Shown: positions 1-7,355, numbered from the stretch's first letter. The stretch is 24,507 bases of DNA from an uncultured Collinsella sp. (GCA_902493835.1 CABURG010000010.1:1-24507); one strand, 5' to 3'. Numbers and translations: made by a program. The notes: generated from the letters alone by a model not told the origin.

Positions 1-89
1 ACCTCGTGTACTATCGTGAGGAGCGGATCAAGAAGTCCCTCGGGTGGCTGAGCCCGATGGAGTACCGCAGGAAGCTTGGATACGCCTAG
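1..89 (+). CDS. IS3-family transposase, C-terminal end (partial)
   Basis: The window opens inside a reading frame whose codons start at base 3 and which ends at TAG (87-89). The 28 visible residues include YYREERIKKSLGWLSPMEYR, which matches the conserved C-terminal tail of the DDE integrase (rve) domain of IS3-family OrfB transposases, where a segment of the type YN.ER.. SLGYLSP.EYR is almost invariant. The catalytic DDE residues lie upstream, outside the window, so activity cannot be judged. The frame ends about 24 bases before a plausible IS right end. The family call is strong; the IS150-like subgroup is inferred from the terminal repeat. Confidence 0.85.
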   Translation, partial: LVYYREERIKKSLGWLSPMEYRRKLGYA

Positions 90-113
90 GCGCGGTCCAA
101 GAAATCGTCCGCA
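1..113 (+). mobile_element. Right end of an IS3-family insertion sequence (partial)
   Basis: After the transposase stop codon, the last bases before position 113 read, on the reverse strand, TGCGGACGATTTCTTGGACC. This begins with TG, as IS3-family ends do, and resembles the inner part of the IS150-type terminal repeat (ATTTTGTTGGACG). The element would then end at CA (112-113). The left end is outside the window, so the exact boundary and target duplication cannot be confirmed. Confidence 0.55.
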
Positions 114-127
114 CCCCCTATTTAGGA

Positions 128-145
128 ACTATTTCACCGCAACTT
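128..145. repeat. Half-copy of a palindromic repeat next to the IS end
   Basis: The bases CTATTTCACCGCAACTT (129-145) are the same as the right arm of the large palindrome at 12478-12544. Here only one arm is present, just 15 bases beyond the inferred IS end. A short direct repeat CTATTT (118-123 and 129-134) lies in the same place. A simple reading is that the IS inserted into, or recombined with, a repeat of this family and left one arm. Confidence 0.6.
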
Positions 146-153
146 GTGAAGAG

Positions 154-552
154 CTAGTTGCCTTTGTGGAAGAGGTGTTTGATAACGGAGGGGATGCTCT
201 TGGCACCCTTGGCCGTCACATCGATAAAGTCGGGCGAACGCACGAGCTTATCCTCGTCAACGTACTTGCGGACCGCACGAAGCGTCTCTTTGTCGTCGCG
301 CGTCGAAAACGTAAAGTGACCGTTGTCCTTGGTGAAGATGGCAAAACGCGTGATCTTCTTGGTGCCGCGCAAAACCTCGGCGGCAATATAGTCGACCTCG
401 TCCCACGGGATTTGAATATAATCCTCGGGATTGCGCTCGTTATAGTACTCAAACGCCTTATTGCCCACCATCACGTTACCGTGGCTGGTAAGCCCCATCA
501 GGCAGGTTGCCGGCGTTGCCAAATCGACCGTGCTGTTCTGAGATTGCGCCAT
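154..552 (-). CDS. manO: ManO, DUF956 family protein of the mannose PTS operon
   Basis: This 132-residue protein matches the DUF956 (ManO) family along its whole length. The N-terminus has the STVDL...CLMGL pattern, followed by a core of the type G.VM.GNKAFE.YN.RNPEDYIQIPW.EVDYI and a later FAIFTKDNGHFTFSTRD segment and VRKY. ManO is a small cytoplasmic protein encoded at the end of man-type PTS operons and thought to modulate their expression; its biochemical role is poorly defined. I chose the ATG at 552 because GGAGGG lies about 13 bases upstream and the family starts here; an in-frame ATG at 603 lies inside the upstream hairpin and has no ribosome binding site. The gene is the last of the PTS operon and is separated from manZ by 120 bases containing a terminator-like hairpin. 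Confidence 0.88.
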   Translation of the reverse strand: MAQSQNSTVDLATPATCLMGLTSHGNVMVGNKAFEYYNERNPEDYIQIPWDEVDYIAAEVLRGTKKITRFAIFTKDNGHFTFSTRDDKETLRAVRKYVDEDKLVRSPDFIDVTAKGAKSIPSVIKHLFHKGN

Positions 553-569
553 ACGCGCCTCGCCCTCCA

Positions 570-616
570 ATAAAAACAATCGGACCGCATCCAGTGTACC
601 CACCGGGTGCGGTCCG
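570..616 (-). terminator. Hairpin between manZ and manO (partial terminator)
   Basis: CGGACCGCA (581-589) and TGCGGTCCG (608-616) form a perfect 9-bp stem. Read on the minus strand, the stem is followed by ATTGTTTTTATT, a T-rich tract like that of an intrinsic terminator. It lies after manZ and before manO, both on the minus strand, so it may lower manO expression relative to the transporter genes by partial termination. Confidence 0.65.
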
Positions 617-672
617 TTTCAATGGCTCAAAAGCCCTTACCTAGCAACTCTCGGTCTTAAGCCGAAGCGTGC

Positions 673-1593
673 TTACATGAAGCCGCAGAAGCGACCGATG
701 ATGCCGACGGCGAAGAGAGCCAAGATGATGACGATCGGGCTGACCTTCTTCTTGAGGAGCTTGCAGACCAGCAGGGTCAGGCACACGGCGGCAAGGCCGG
801 GGATGAGCTGATCGAGGTTGGCCTGAAGCGTGGTGACCTTCATCTGATCAAGGGCGGTAGCACCGACGGAGTTGTACATCGTCAGCGCTTCCTTGATACC
901 CTCGGAACCGGAGGGCAGGCTAGCCCAGTCGATAAAGGCGCCAGCAGACTGCTTGACCGTGGAGACGATCGGGGTGAAGGAAATGGACACCCAACGCTCG
1001 ACCAGGGCGCCGATGATGAACATACCCAGGATGGAAGCGCCCTCGGTGACCTTGCCCATCAGACCACCGGAGAGGTCCTTGGCGATGGAGGAGCCGACCT
1101 TGTAGCCAAACTCCTGCGTGTACCACAGGAAAGCGTAACGGATGATGTTCCACGCGAAGAAGAACAGCAGCGGACCGACGATGCTGCCGGACATGGCCAG
1201 GGAAGCGCCCAGAGCGCCCAGAATCGGGCGAAGGGTGAACCAGAAGACGGGGTCACCGACGCCGGCGAGCGGGCCCATCATACCGACCTTGACGCCCTGG
1301 ATGGCGACGTCATCAATCGGAGCACCGTTGGCGCGCTCCTCCTCGAGGGCGAGGGTAACGCCAATGACGGGGGCGGAAACATAGGGGTGGGTGTTATAGA
1401 ACTCCAGGTGGCGCTTAAGAGCGGCAATCTGGTCATCCTTGCTGGTGTAGAGCTTCTTGATCGCAGGGATCATTGCGAAGCACCAGCCGCCGTTCTGCAT
1501 ACGCTCGTAGTTCCACGAGCCCTGAAGGAACTGATGACGGAAGCAAACCTTCTTGCGGTCAGCCTTGGTGAGCTGAATCTTGTTCTCTGCCAT
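673..1593 (-). CDS. manZ: PTS mannose/fructose/sorbose family IID component
   Basis: The 306-residue product is the IID subunit of a mannose-class phosphotransferase permease. With IIC it forms the membrane channel and docks the IIB domain. Family hallmarks are the N-terminal FRHQFLQGSWNYERMQNGGW segment, the YNTHPYV motif near residue 90, the MGPLAGVGDP loop and the C-terminal hydrophobic helix ending in CGFM. The ATG at 1593 is preceded by GGAGGGGAG at a spacing of 8 bases; a GTG nine bases upstream is in frame but too close to that site. The start lies 16 bases after the manY stop, so the two genes are cotranscribed. Confidence 0.93.
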   Translation of the reverse strand: MAENKIQLTKADRKKVCFRHQFLQGSWNYERMQNGGWCFAMIPAIKKLYTSKDDQIAALKRHLEFYNTHPYVSAPVIGVTLALEEERANGAPIDDVAIQGVKVGMMGPLAGVGDPVFWFTLRPILGALGASLAMSGSIVGPLLFFFAWNIIRYAFLWYTQEFGYKVGSSIAKDLSGGLMGKVTEGASILGMFIIGALVERWVSISFTPIVSTVKQSAGAFIDWASLPSGSEGIKEALTMYNSVGATALDQMKVTTLQANLDQLIPGLAAVCLTLLVCKLLKKKVSPIVIILALFAVGIIGRFCGFM

Positions 1594-1609
1594 ATGTATC
1601 ACTCCCCTC

Positions 1610-2428
1610 CTACTCGTAATCGTTCAGAATGTCGCCGAGCGGGTCGCCGGAGCCACCGCCCATGCCGCCACCCTGCTTGGCCAGATCCTTAAGGCCAAGG
1701 TAGATGAGGGCAAGGGAGATGCCGATGAGACCAAGGGCGATCAGCGTGAGCTGAGGGATGGCAGCAAGGACAAAGCCGAGGACGAAGAACGGCCAGGTCT
1801 CCTTGGTGGCCATCATGTTGATGACCATGGCGTAACCGACGGAAGCGACCATGCCGCCGCCGACAGCCATGCCGCCGGACAGCCAGTCGGGCATAGCGTT
1901 AAGCGCGTTGGTAACGGCCTCGGCCGGGATGACGCACAGAAGCACTGCCGGGATGGCGATACGAAGGCCCTGCATGAGGATGGCAGCATACTGCCAGCGC
2001 TCGATGCCGGAGAAGTCGCCCTTCTCGGCGCAACCGTCCATGGCGTGAGCGATAGCGGTAGCAATGGTACGGCAGATCATGGTCAGGAACAGACCAGCGA
2101 CCGACAGCGGGACGGCGACGGCGATAGCGGTGGTAACGGCCTTGGCCGAATCGGTGGCGCCACCGTTGAGGGCGAGCACCATGATGATCGAAGAAGCGAC
2201 CGAGGCCAGAGCGGCGTCAGGCGCGACAGCGGCGCCGACGTTAGCCCAGCCAAGGGCCATCATCTGGAGCGAACCGCCCAGGAGGATACCCTCCTGAAGG
2301 TGACCGGTTACGAGACCGATAAGCGTGCATGCCACGAGCGGCTGATGGAACTGGAACTCATCCAGAATGCCTTCCATACCGGCAAGCAACGCGACAATCG
2401 CAACAAGCAGAATAGTGATTGCAGACAT
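1610..2428 (-). CDS. manY: PTS mannose/fructose/sorbose family IIC component
   Basis: This 272-residue polytopic protein is the IIC subunit that forms the sugar translocation pathway with IID. It has the family's N-terminal LLAGMEGILDEFQFHQPLV segment, then LIGLVTGHLQEGILLGGSLQ and WANVGAAVAPDAALAS, with several hydrophobic helices to about residue 245. The C-terminus is a short Gly-rich tail (GGGMGGGSGDP) followed by acidic residues. The ATG at 2428 has AAGGAGGG about 9 bases upstream. It lies 18 bases after manX and 16 before manZ. Specificity (mannose, glucose, fructose or N-acetylated sugars) cannot be read from the sequence. Confidence 0.93.
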   Translation of the reverse strand: MSAITILLVAIVALLAGMEGILDEFQFHQPLVACTLIGLVTGHLQEGILLGGSLQMMALGWANVGAAVAPDAALASVASSIIMVLALNGGATDSAKAVTTAIAVAVPLSVAGLFLTMICRTIATAIAHAMDGCAEKGDFSGIERWQYAAILMQGLRIAIPAVLLCVIPAEAVTNALNAMPDWLSGGMAVGGGMVASVGYAMVINMMATKETWPFFVLGFVLAAIPQLTLIALGLIGISLALIYLGLKDLAKQGGGMGGGSGDPLGDILNDYE

Positions 2429-2446
2429 GTATCGGACCCTCCTTTA

Positions 2447-3436
2447 CTATGCTTGAGCGGCCAGTTCGGCCTTAGCTTTCTTCAACATGGCGTCGAGATC
2501 CTCGGAGGAATCCGAAGGAACCTTGCGGACCTCGAACTTGACGCCCTTGGCCTTGAGGGCCTCGAGAGTCTTGACGTCGTCATCGCCCATAGCGACGGCG
2601 TTGGTGACGACGACCTTGCCCTTGGAGTGAGCCATGGAACCGATGTTGACTTCCTTGATGTCGACGCCGGCCTCGATGGCCTTGAGCAGATCCTGCGGGT
2701 TCTCGAAGAGCAGCATGGCCTTGGTGTCACCAAAACGCGTGTCCTTGACGACCTCGGCCATCTTCTTGATAGGCACGACGTTGGCATGGACTCCCGGAGG
2801 GGCAGCCTGCTCGATCATGGTCTTGCGGAGCTCGTCGTGAGCAACGCCGTCGGAAACCACGATGATGCGGTTGGGGTTGATCTGCTTGGTCCACGTGGTG
2901 GCCACCTGACCATGAAGCAGACGGGTGTCGATACGGACGTGGGCAATCTTGATGTGCCCGTCGCCGATGACCGTTCCCGGAGGGATGGCGCCTGCAGGAG
3001 CAGCGGCGGCCGCAGCCGGCTTCTTCTCCTCGGGCTCCAGAGACTCGGGCTTGACGCGCACGCCAGCCTTAGCCTCAGTCACGAGATGTTTTGCGATCGC
3101 ATGTGCAGTGTTCTTTGCGTCAAAGCGCTGCGAATATGCCTCGATGAGCATAGGCAGGTTGACACCGGTGACGATAGCCCAGGAATCGTGGCCCTCGATG
3201 AGCCCGCTGATCTGGTTGAACGGCGTGCCGCCCCACAGATCAACGAGGAAGAGCACCTGCTCCTGGTCCTCGAAGGAAGCGACTGCTTCCTCGACCTTGG
3301 CACGGAAATCGTCGGGGCCCATGCTCGGCTCGAGCGAGACCACGGCAACAGACGGCTGATCGCCAAAGACCATCGAGCCCGTCTGCTTGATTCCAGCTGC
3401 CAAGTCCCCGTGGCTAGCAAGAACAATACTTACCAT
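2447..3436 (-). CDS. manX: PTS mannose family IIAB component
   Basis: The 329-residue cytoplasmic protein carries both phosphotransfer domains of a mannose-class PTS. The IIA domain is residues 1-125, with the phospho-accepting histidine H9 in VLASHG and the DLWGGTPFN motif near 67-76. A linker rich in Lys, Pro and Ala (about 127-155) follows, then the IIB domain with its histidine H175 in RIDTRLLHGQV. The histidine spacing matches the E. coli ManX pattern (H10 and H175). I chose the ATG at 3436 because AAGGAGG lies 7 bases upstream; an adjacent GTG at 3439 would leave only 4. It is the first gene of the operon and follows a long AT-rich regulatory region. Confidence 0.94.
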   Translation of the reverse strand: MVSIVLASHGDLAAGIKQTGSMVFGDQPSVAVVSLEPSMGPDDFRAKVEEAVASFEDQEQVLFLVDLWGGTPFNQISGLIEGHDSWAIVTGVNLPMLIEAYSQRFDAKNTAHAIAKHLVTEAKAGVRVKPESLEPEEKKPAAAAAAPAGAIPPGTVIGDGHIKIAHVRIDTRLLHGQVATTWTKQINPNRIIVVSDGVAHDELRKTMIEQAAPPGVHANVVPIKKMAEVVKDTRFGDTKAMLLFENPQDLLKAIEAGVDIKEVNIGSMAHSKGKVVVTNAVAMGDDDVKTLEALKAKGVKFEVRKVPSDSSEDLDAMLKKAKAELAAQA

Positions 3437-3774
3437 CACATAACCTCCTTTTTGTCTACGTATTTCCTACACGACATGAAAGGAGTATACCTGTTTGGAT
3501 TGTGGAATTATAGCTAAATTCGCAAAAGGTTGGATTATTTGTTTAAACGTCTAAGTTTGTTACAAATTGGTTACGTTGCTGCTTTTCGACTCATTACCCG
3601 CCAAAGCGTTGCTCATCAAGCCATGTACTTTACAGATATAAGCAGGCTGTTCATTAATAATGATTTTAAGCAAGTGCGAATGTACTTGTACTGCTACTAT
3701 TTTGTTTAAACAGACATGGCTTGACTAACCGAAGCAAATATGTTTAGAACTCTAGCCCATGTAGTCATTGGATG
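3437..3774 (-). promoter_or_regulatory. Upstream regulatory region of the man operon
   Basis: No gene is visible in these 338 AT-rich bases between the hypA stop and manX. On the minus strand a perfect TATAAT -10 box lies at 3512-3507, about 70 bases before the manX start, without a convincing -35 hexamer, which would fit an activator-dependent promoter. The palindrome GTTTAAAC occurs twice (3541-3548 and 3704-3711), each preceded by TTT. An 11-bp inverted repeat (3616-3626 and 3714-3724) encloses the second copy. These are candidate operators; I did not find a convincing catabolite response element. Confidence 0.5.
3616..3724. repeat. 11-bp inverted repeat spaced by 87 bases
   Basis: TCAAGCCATGT at 3616-3626 is the exact reverse complement of ACATGGCTTGA at 3714-3724. 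The 87 bases between them are AT-rich and contain one GTTTAAAC palindrome. It could be a pair of sites for a looping regulator of the man promoter, the ends of a decayed small element, or the stem of a long RNA structure at the 3' end of hypA. Confidence 0.5.
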
Positions 3775-4191
3775 TTAGGCGATGTGGAGGGGGTTGGCGG
3801 CGTCGACGGCGTCGGGGACGTCGGGGACAGCGTCTGCCGGGTCCTCGTCGGGGGTCTCGATCTGCTTGATCATGACCTCCTGGCCCTGGAGCAGATAGGT
3901 ATCGCCGCTACCGCAATGGGGACAGGTCTTGCCATGCTCGACCGTCGCATAGTCGTGGCCGCACGCCTCGCAATGCGTCACGGCGTTGACGGGCTCCACG
4001 ATAAGCTCCGCTCCCTCGGTGATAGGCTTTTTATCTGCCGCCCAGCGCCAAGCGTCGAGCAGCAAGTCGGGAACGACGCCCGAGACCTCGCCCAGTAGCA
4101 ACGTCACGCTCGAAACGCGACGCACGCCATTGGCGCGCGCCACGTTCTCAACATCGCGCATAATGTGATAAACGATTCCCAATTCATGCAA
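3775..4191 (-). CDS. hypA: Hydrogenase/urease nickel incorporation protein HypA
   Basis: The 138-residue product is HypA, a cytoplasmic metallochaperone that, with HypB, delivers Ni(II) to [NiFe] hydrogenases and sometimes urease. The N-terminus MHELGI supplies the nickel ligand His2. The structural zinc site is two CxxC pairs, C74-C77 and C90-C93. Residues up to about 112 match the family; the last 26 form an acidic, Pro/Asp/Ala-rich tail that is unusual. Translation starts at TTG (4191): only this codon gives the obligatory Met-His-Glu start, and GAAAGG lies about 8 bases upstream. It follows the flavoprotein gene by 197 bases on the same strand. No hydrogenase or hypB gene lies in the window. 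Confidence 0.92.
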   Translation of the reverse strand: MHELGIVYHIMRDVENVARANGVRRVSSVTLLLGEVSGVVPDLLLDAWRWAADKKPITEGAELIVEPVNAVTHCEACGHDYATVEHGKTCPHCGSGDTYLLQGQEVMIKQIETPDEDPADAVPDVPDAVDAANPLHIA

Positions 4192-4342
4192 GGTAGAAAC
4201 CTTTCAACAACGGTTGATGCGATGTCAGCCAAACGTCAACGAGCGGCGATCCAGGTGCCCCAGGTTGCCCCGAAACAAGGCGTCCGCTGGGCTTTTGCCC
4301 GCGGCGCCGAAGTTGAGGGGCAAGATGGGGTGCTTGGGCGCC

Positions 4343-4384
4343 GCGCAGCGTCGGCAGTGCCGCCGTTCGTTAGAACGGCGGCAC
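4343..4384 (-). repeat. 3' hairpin with CGACGCTGCGC tail, copy A
   Basis: A perfect 12-bp stem (4357-4368 with 4373-4384, loop GTTA) begins 5 bases after the stop of the flavoprotein gene. Read on the minus strand it is followed by GCCGACGCTGCGC (4355-4343). There is no T-run, so it is not a standard intrinsic terminator. The same hairpin-plus-tail arrangement recurs twice downstream of hspR (20657-20747), so this is a member of a repeat family. Confidence 0.75.
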
Positions 4385-4388
4385 CTCA

Positions 4389-7166
4389 TTACTTGCGACC
4401 AAATTTAATCTTGATAGCACGCTTGAGGGCATACTTGCCGAGGCTCGGGAGCTTTTGCTCGTATTTGACCATCGTTGAGCACTCGGGGCGGTCGCGATCC
4501 AGATGGATGGCGTCAAACGTGCACTTGGTGGTGCACAGGCCGCAGCCGATGCACTTGTTGGGATCGACGATTGAGGCACCGCAGCCCAGGCAGCGGGCGG
4601 TCTCGGCGCGCACCTGCTCCTCGGTAAAGGTCTCAACGTACTCGCTAAACGGCGCGGCCTTCTCGCGTTCGCGGTCCACATGCGCAACCTCGCGGCTCGC
4701 GTTATCGTAGCTCTCGAGCACAACGTCGTCGCGGTCGAGCGCGGTGTAGCGGCGCTGGTTGCGGCCGATGGTGAGCGTGGAGCCCGGCTGCACAAAGCGA
4801 TGGATGGACACGGCGGCCTCGTGACCGGCGGCGATGGCATCGATGGCAAAGCTCGGACCGGTATAGACGTCGCCGCCCACAAAGATGTCGGGCTCGGCGG
4901 TCTGATAGGTCTGGGGATCGGCAAGGGCGCCCTGGCCGCGGCCGAGCTCCACCTTGGAGCCAGCCAGCAGGTCGCCCCACACAATGGACTGGCCAATCGA
5001 CATGATGACACGGTCGGCATCGACACGGCGCAGATCGTTCTCGTCGTACTCGGGCGCAAAACGGCCCTCGTCGTCAAAGACACGCGTGCAGCGCTTGAAG
5101 GTGATACCGCACACACGACCGGCCTCGTCCAGGTGAACCTCCTTGGGACCCCAGCCGCAGCTGATGTGCGCGCCGTCCTCAACGGCCTCGCGACGCTCCT
5201 CCTCGCTGGCGGGCATCTGCGCCTCGCTCTCCAGGCAGAACATCTCAACGTGCTCGGAGCCCAGACGGCAGGCGTTGCGGGCCACGTCGATGGCCACGTT
5301 GCCGCCGCCCACCACGATGGTGCGGCCGGGCAGCGCGTCGACCTTGCCGCTGTTGACCTCGCGCAAGAAGTCGACGGCCACGGTCACATCCTCGGCATCC
5401 TCGCCCGGAATGCCGGCAAGGCGGCCGCCCTGGCAGCCAATGGCCACGTAGAAGGCCTTAAAGCCCTGCGCGCGCAGCTCGTCGAGCGTCACGTCGCGAC
5501 CGACCTCCACGCCATAGCGGAACTCGGCGCCCATCAGGCGAATGATCTCGACCTCGGCCTCGATAACATCCTTCTGCAGCTTAAAGCTGGGAATGCCATA
5601 GGTGAGCATGCCGCCCGGGCGCTCGTTTTTCTCGAACACGACGGGTTTGTAGCCCTTCTCGGCCAGATAGAAGGCGCAGGACAGACCGGCCGGACCGGCG
5701 CCGATGATGGCAATCTTCTGGTCGAAGCCGCCGGCACGCGTCGGGGTCACCACAGGTGGGACATAGCGAGTCGCGGCATCCAGATCGCGCTGGGCTATGA
5801 ACTTCTTGACCTCGTCGATGGCCACGGCGGCGTCCACACGGCCGCGGGTACAGGCATCCTCACAGCGGCGGTTGCACACACGGCCGCAGATAGCGGGCAG
5901 CGGGTTCTCGCGCTTAATGAGTGCTAGGGCCTCGTCATAGCGACCCTGAGCCGCGAGCTTCAAATAGCCCTGAACGGCAACGTGCGCGGGGCAGGCCGTC
6001 TTGCAGGGAGCGGTGCCGGACTTGTGCGTCTCGATGCGGTTGTCGTTGCGGTAGTTGGGCGACCACTTGGTGTGGTCCCACTTGGTGGCGTCGGGCAGCT
6101 CCTGGCGCGGATACTCGGGCACCTGCCCGCCGGCCTTTTTGCTGCAGAGCTTCTGGCCGAGCTTGGCGGCGCCGGCCGGGCACACCTCAACGCAGCGACC
6201 GCAGGCCACGCACTTGTCCTTCTCGACCTTGGCGACATAGGCCGAGCGCGACAGGTTGGGCGTGTTGAACAGCTGAGAGGTGCGCAGGGCGTAGCACACG
6301 TTGACGTTGCAGTTGCAGATAGCGAAGATCTTGTTCTCGCCGTCGATATTGGTGATCTGGTGCACAAAGCCGTTGTCCTCGGCCTGGCGCAGGATGTCGT
6401 AAACCTCGTCGCGGGTCACGTAATGGCCACGATCGGTCTCAACCACGTAGTCGGCCATATCGCCCACGGCGATGCACCAATCTGCCGGGTCGTCGGCGCA
6501 GCCCTCACCCATCACGCGACGGCTCGCGCGGCAGCTGCAGGTGCTGGCGGCATATTTGCCATCGTATTTGTCGAGCCAATGCTCGATATGCTCGATCGGC
6601 ACCGATGTGCTCGCGGCATCGATAGCCTTCTCGACCGGAATGACGTGCATGCCGATGCCGGCACCACCGGGCGGCACCATCGGCGTGGCCTTGGACAGCG
6701 GTCCCTTGGACGCCTGCTCAAAGAACTTGGCATAGACCGGGTGCTCCTCGAGCTGGCTCACGCGCATGTTGAGGAACTCGGCGGAACCCGGCACCAGCAT
6801 GGGCAGCACCCACTGCTTGGCGCGCTCGGGGTTTTCCCAGTTGTACTCGAGCAGACCCGTGTAGCTCATGTCGTCGAGCATCTTCTCGATATCGGCTTCG
6901 GGCATGCCGGTGAGCTTGACCATCTCGGGCAGCGTATAGGGACGGCGCATCTTCATCTTGCAGAGTACTTCGGCCTGCTCGTCGGTTGCGGCCTCGGCAA
7001 ACGACCAGTACTCGTAGCCCAGCAGCTCATCGCGATGCAGCAGACGGTTGGTGCAGTGCTCGCACAGCTTGACGATGGCCTCGCGCGGATGCTCCGGCAG
7101 CGGCGGCACGAACTCCGAACCGATGTCGGGCTCGGTGTAGCTAATCCCCGGTCCGTTGAGAATCAT
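4389..7166 (-). CDS. Multi-[Fe-S] FAD/NAD(P)-dependent oxidoreductase, GltD-like, with N-terminal Fe-S domain
   Basis: This 925-residue cytoplasmic protein looks like an electron-transfer flavoprotein with several Fe-S clusters. In order: a region resembling a winged helix (about 65-130); a cysteine-rich domain with C210, C212, C223, C231 and later C284, C286, C291; a ferredoxin motif C319-C322-C325-C329; a GltD-type N-terminal cluster region (C388, C392, C427, C431, C435, C439); an FAD site GAGPAG (489-494); an NAD(P) site VVGGGNVAIDVAR (618-630); and a C-terminal ferredoxin (C859, C862, C872, C875, C878, C882). The GltD core is shared with glutamate synthase small subunits and NfnB/SudA-type enzymes; no glutamate synthase large subunit is nearby, so the electron partner is unknown. 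The ATG at 7166 has GAAGGG about 6 bases upstream. It is divergent from a TetR gene, which probably controls it. Confidence 0.85.
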   Translation of the reverse strand: MILNGPGISYTEPDIGSEFVPPLPEHPREAIVKLCEHCTNRLLHRDELLGYEYWSFAEAATDEQAEVLCKMKMRRPYTLPEMVKLTGMPEADIEKMLDDMSYTGLLEYNWENPERAKQWVLPMLVPGSAEFLNMRVSQLEEHPVYAKFFEQASKGPLSKATPMVPPGGAGIGMHVIPVEKAIDAASTSVPIEHIEHWLDKYDGKYAASTCSCRASRRVMGEGCADDPADWCIAVGDMADYVVETDRGHYVTRDEVYDILRQAEDNGFVHQITNIDGENKIFAICNCNVNVCYALRTSQLFNTPNLSRSAYVAKVEKDKCVACGRCVEVCPAGAAKLGQKLCSKKAGGQVPEYPRQELPDATKWDHTKWSPNYRNDNRIETHKSGTAPCKTACPAHVAVQGYLKLAAQGRYDEALALIKRENPLPAICGRVCNRRCEDACTRGRVDAAVAIDEVKKFIAQRDLDAATRYVPPVVTPTRAGGFDQKIAIIGAGPAGLSCAFYLAEKGYKPVVFEKNERPGGMLTYGIPSFKLQKDVIEAEVEIIRLMGAEFRYGVEVGRDVTLDELRAQGFKAFYVAIGCQGGRLAGIPGEDAEDVTVAVDFLREVNSGKVDALPGRTIVVGGGNVAIDVARNACRLGSEHVEMFCLESEAQMPASEEERREAVEDGAHISCGWGPKEVHLDEAGRVCGITFKRCTRVFDDEGRFAPEYDENDLRRVDADRVIMSIGQSIVWGDLLAGSKVELGRGQGALADPQTYQTAEPDIFVGGDVYTGPSFAIDAIAAGHEAAVSIHRFVQPGSTLTIGRNQRRYTALDRDDVVLESYDNASREVAHVDREREKAAPFSEYVETFTEEQVRAETARCLGCGASIVDPNKCIGCGLCTTKCTFDAIHLDRDRPECSTMVKYEQKLPSLGKYALKRAIKIKFGRK

Positions 7167-7259
7167 GGTTGTCCCTTCTCTTGCCACAGCCCGGCGGGAC
7201 CGCGGCACCCCTCTTTTTTTGCAGGCCGGGCATGCCCCCATGCCGTTCACCCGCCATTG

Positions 7260-7274
7260 TTGACATTGTGTCAA
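7260..7274. promoter_or_regulatory. Candidate TetR operator 1
   Basis: TTGACA-TTG-TGTCAA is a perfect 15-bp inverted repeat in the intergenic region between the flavoprotein gene and tetR. It shares its layout with the repeat at 7283-7297 (6-bp arms, 3-bp spacer, outer TTGAC/GTCAA), with 23 bp between centres. Such paired sites between a regulator and a divergent gene typically bind the regulator. The binding protein is inferred, not shown. Confidence 0.6.
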
Positions 7275-7282
7275 AAATAGTA

Positions 7283-7297
7283 TTGACGAACCGTCAA
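7283..7297. promoter_or_regulatory. Candidate TetR operator 2
   Basis: TTGACG-AAC-CGTCAA is a perfect 15-bp inverted repeat with the same arm length and spacer as operator 1. A degenerate third site may lie at about 7311-7327 (TTAGGCGAACGGTCA). The TTGAC cores also look like -35 hexamers, so a bound repressor could block RNA polymerase in both directions. I could not assign -10 boxes with confidence. Confidence 0.6.
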
Positions 7298-7355
7298 CAA
7301 TATTCAAGACTGTTAGGCGAACGGTCAGGCAAAAGAGGATGAAAGGCGGCAAAAC

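Noticed and set aside
76..573. Plus-strand open frame of about 165 codons opposite manO
   Set aside because: It lies antisense to manO, which has clear DUF956 homology, and its start lies in the IS end and repeat remnant. It has no ribosome binding site.
1580..3517. Very long plus-strand open frame opposite manY and manX
   Set aside because: High-GC genes often leave the opposite strand open. The opposing proteins are unmistakable PTS subunits with ribosome binding sites.
3721..3756. Possible plus-strand promoter starting TTGACT
   Set aside because: No fitting -10 box at 16-18 bases and no plus-strand gene downstream; it would only make antisense RNA to hypA.
5982..7280. Plus-strand open frame of over 400 codons opposite the flavoprotein gene
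   Set aside because: It is composed of Arg/Gly/Ala/His-rich text typical of antisense frames, and the opposing protein has ordered Fe-S and FAD motifs.
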